From JAWLBR01 sp041687495 (GTDB lineage: Bacteria; Bacillota; Limnochordia; DTU087; JAAYGB01): 15,022 nt of DNA. Each line of letters opens with the position of its first letter. Within the stretch, counting starts at the first letter, position 1. Below the pieces are notes generated by a model, which searched no databases, had not been told where the DNA came from, and was given only the letters and a program-made list of their open reading frames with translations. Below, piece by piece: positions 13,723 to 15,022 of this stretch. The stretch covers positions 1-15,022 of the forward strand of contig JAWLBR010000079.1 in the NCBI GenBank assembly GCA_041687495.1, written 5' to 3'. Both the position numbers and the translations under genes were made by a program.

Positions 13723-14823
13723 GTGACTACATCTCAGCTTTATGACAAAGTGCTTGGCTGCTTAGCAGCTTCTAACATCGGCTCCGCCATGGGAGCAGCG
13801 GTGGAGGGATGGGATTACCACAGGATTCAGGAGAAGTATGGGATATTGACGGACCTACTTCCGTATGCCCACTATACTAACCATGACAAACCGGGAGCCG
13901 GGAGAATGCGCCCGGCTGGAACCACCGAAGATGGTATTGAGCGGCAGCGGCTGATGTGCACCGCTATCATTGAGACCGGTGGCCGCATTACTGCCAAGGA
14001 CTTGGCAGCAGTTTGGGTGCGGGATATTGACCCGAAGAACTTCGGAGTCCAGATGGAACCGTGCGATGAGATTTTGTATAAGGCTGTTATGTCGGGTATT
14101 CCTGTCAATGATGCTGGGCGGTACACCAACTTCCTTGGCATCAACTCCTTTGGCCGGTCCTGTCATGCCATTGGCATCATCAATGCCGGCAACCCCCGAC
14201 AAGCTGTGCAAGATGCCTTTGAAGTGGGTCAGTTGTATCAGGCACCCCATGGGTATGGATTGGACTATGGGGCAGCTGTCTGTGCAGCTGTCGCCGCAGC
14301 ATTCAAAGCCGATGCTACTGTAGACTCAGTGATCCAAGCAGGTCTTGATGCGCTGCCAGAGGGCGACCCCAACCAGAAACCCAAACAGGAACTGCTGTGG
14401 GCGCTGGAGTTGGCCGACAAGAGCGCAGACGTCTGGGAGCTCCGGGACAAGTTTAATGATCGTTACAATGGACAGGGAACCCCCTATGCCATGTCTTGGG
14501 CCCAGGAGGTCATCACCAAAGGCTTTGCTGTGTTCTACAAGACCCGAGGCAGTGCTTACGAGTCCATCGTTGCCGGAGTTAACTTCGGCCGGGATACCGA
14601 CTGCTTGGCAGCTGTTGCTGGCGGCTTTGCCGGCGCCTTGGAGGGCACCAAGAGCATTCCCCAAGAATGGATAGATACTGTTGATTCTGCCACAAAACAG
14701 AATGACTACACCGTATCGAAGCTCCTCTTAGGCGAAACTGCAGAAGGTCTGGTCAAGGCGCTGCAAAATGAAGCTGAGAAAGCTCGCAGCTTTGCCGCCA
14801 ATATCGATCTGCTGTTGGGCTAA
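13723..14823 (+). CDS. ADP-ribosylglycohydrolase family protein
   Basis: A 366-residue member of the ADP-ribosylglycohydrolase (DraG/ARH, PF03747) fold, which hydrolyses N- or O-glycosidic bonds to ADP-ribose using two divalent metals. Counting from the ATG at 13717, the family motifs are GCLAASNIGSAMGAAVEG near the N-terminus, GTTEDG (68-73) and NFGRDTDC (289-296). The usual last motif is DTDT; here Cys replaces the final Thr at 296, while the metal-binding Asp pair is kept. GTG 13723 is preferred as the start because AAGGAG (13709-13714) lies eight bases before it and only two before ATG 13717. Many bacterial relatives sit in sugar or nucleoside clusters and have no proven ADP-ribose substrate, so the true glycoside is uncertain. 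Confidence 0.9.
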   Translation: MTTSQLYDKVLGCLAASNIGSAMGAAVEGWDYHRIQEKYGILTDLLPYAHYTNHDKPGAGRMRPAGTTEDGIERQRLMCTAIIETGGRITAKDLAAVWVRDIDPKNFGVQMEPCDEILYKAVMSGIPVNDAGRYTNFLGINSFGRSCHAIGIINAGNPRQAVQDAFEVGQLYQAPHGYGLDYGAAVCAAVAAAFKADATVDSVIQAGLDALPEGDPNQKPKQELLWALELADKSADVWELRDKFNDRYNGQGTPYAMSWAQEVITKGFAVFYKTRGSAYESIVAGVNFGRDTDCLAAVAGGFAGALEGTKSIPQEWIDTVDSATKQNDYTVSKLLLGETAEGLVKALQNEAEKARSFAANIDLLLG

Positions 14824-14852
14824 AACGGAGATAAAGTTTGCGCAAGTTCTTT

Positions 14853-14883
14853 GCAGCGAGAGGTCGCGTTGGCCTCTCGCTGC
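14853..14883 (+). terminator. terminator-like hairpin after the ADP-ribosylglycohydrolase gene
   Basis: A perfect 11-bp stem (14853-14863 with 14873-14883) encloses a 9-base loop, followed by GCGCGTTTT. The T-run is short and slightly displaced, so efficiency is uncertain. Confidence 0.65.
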
Positions 14884-14912
14884 GCGCGTTTTGGCTGTTG
14901 GTGTTTCAGTAC

Positions 14913-14926
14913 AGGGAGCGCTCCCT
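14913..14926. promoter_or_regulatory. LacI-family operator (CelR-like)
   Basis: AGGGAGCGCTCCCT is a perfect 14-bp palindrome with the central CG typical of LacI-family sites. It differs only at the outermost pair from TGGGAGCGCTCCCA, the CelR operator of Thermobifida fusca as I recall it. It lies about 40 bp upstream of the next AGGAGG, so it probably controls a carbohydrate gene beyond the window. Confidence 0.65.
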
Positions 14927-14980
14927 TCCATCACTAAAAGTTGATGTTTGCGCCTGTCCCTTAGGAGGGAATAAATCACC

Positions 14981-15016
14981 ATGGTTACGGCAAACGGCAG
15001 CCGCTGGAAGGCGTGA
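14981..15016 (+). CDS. possible 11-codon leader ORF at the window edge
   Basis: ATG at 14981 has AGGAGG (14963-14968) twelve bases upstream and reads MVTANGSRWKA before TGA. A GTG at 15013 overlaps this stop as GTGA and stays open to the window end, so the ORF might be coupled to a downstream gene. Evidence is slight because the window ends here. Confidence 0.25.
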   Translation: MVTANGSRWKA

Positions 15017-15022
15017 CGGACA

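Overview
The window looks like chromosomal DNA from an endospore-forming bacterium of the Bacillota. A sleB-ypeB germination pair and a second SleB-type cortex hydrolase are present. Most genes have strong AGGAGG-type ribosome binding sites, several start at GTG or TTG, and rho-independent terminators are common. By eye the base composition is moderately GC-rich (low-to-mid fifties percent), unlike AT-rich clostridia or Bacillus. A deep-branching Bacillota class such as Limnochordia is a guess, not shown by the sequence.

Layout. Positions 1-2013 hold the end of an Opp/Dpp-type ABC importer operon: two ATPase subunits, with permeases and binding protein presumably upstream. A sugar-phosphate isomerase/epimerase-like TIM barrel follows (2218-3114), then S-adenosylmethionine decarboxylase speH (3207-3620) with its own terminator. 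Next are a two-LysM protein (3759-4508), a DUF1624/HGSNAT-like membrane acyltransferase (minus, 4565-5380) and the sleB-ypeB operon (minus, 5574-7693). A CD3324-family HTH-like protein (minus, 8108-8368) is preceded by a 28-codon ORF and by a hairpin that holds its ribosome binding site. Then come a second TIM barrel (8706-9503), a SleB paralogue with two peptidoglycan-binding repeats (minus, 9643-10614), a CaCA-family cation exchanger (minus, 10762-11841), a third TIM barrel (12233-13084), an unannotated 48-aa protein (minus, 13180-13326) and an ADP-ribosylglycohydrolase-family enzyme (13723-14823).

The clearest regulatory system is upstream of the exchanger on the minus strand: a sigma-A-like promoter, a yybP-ykoY (Mn2+) riboswitch, and an intrinsic terminator that shares the aptamer's 3' P1 strand. 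This predicts an ON switch and suggests the exchanger exports Mn2+. Other control elements are twin 14-bp palindromes and a direct repeat before the ADP-ribosylglycohydrolase gene, and a LacI-family (CelR-like) 14-bp operator near the right end that probably controls a gene beyond the window.

Two themes run together: carbohydrate uptake and modification (ABC ATPases, three TIM barrels, ADP-ribosylglycohydrolase, LacI-type operator) and spore cortex germination (SleB, YpeB, SleB paralogue, perhaps the LysM protein). I see no transposase, phage gene, CRISPR array, rRNA or tRNA.
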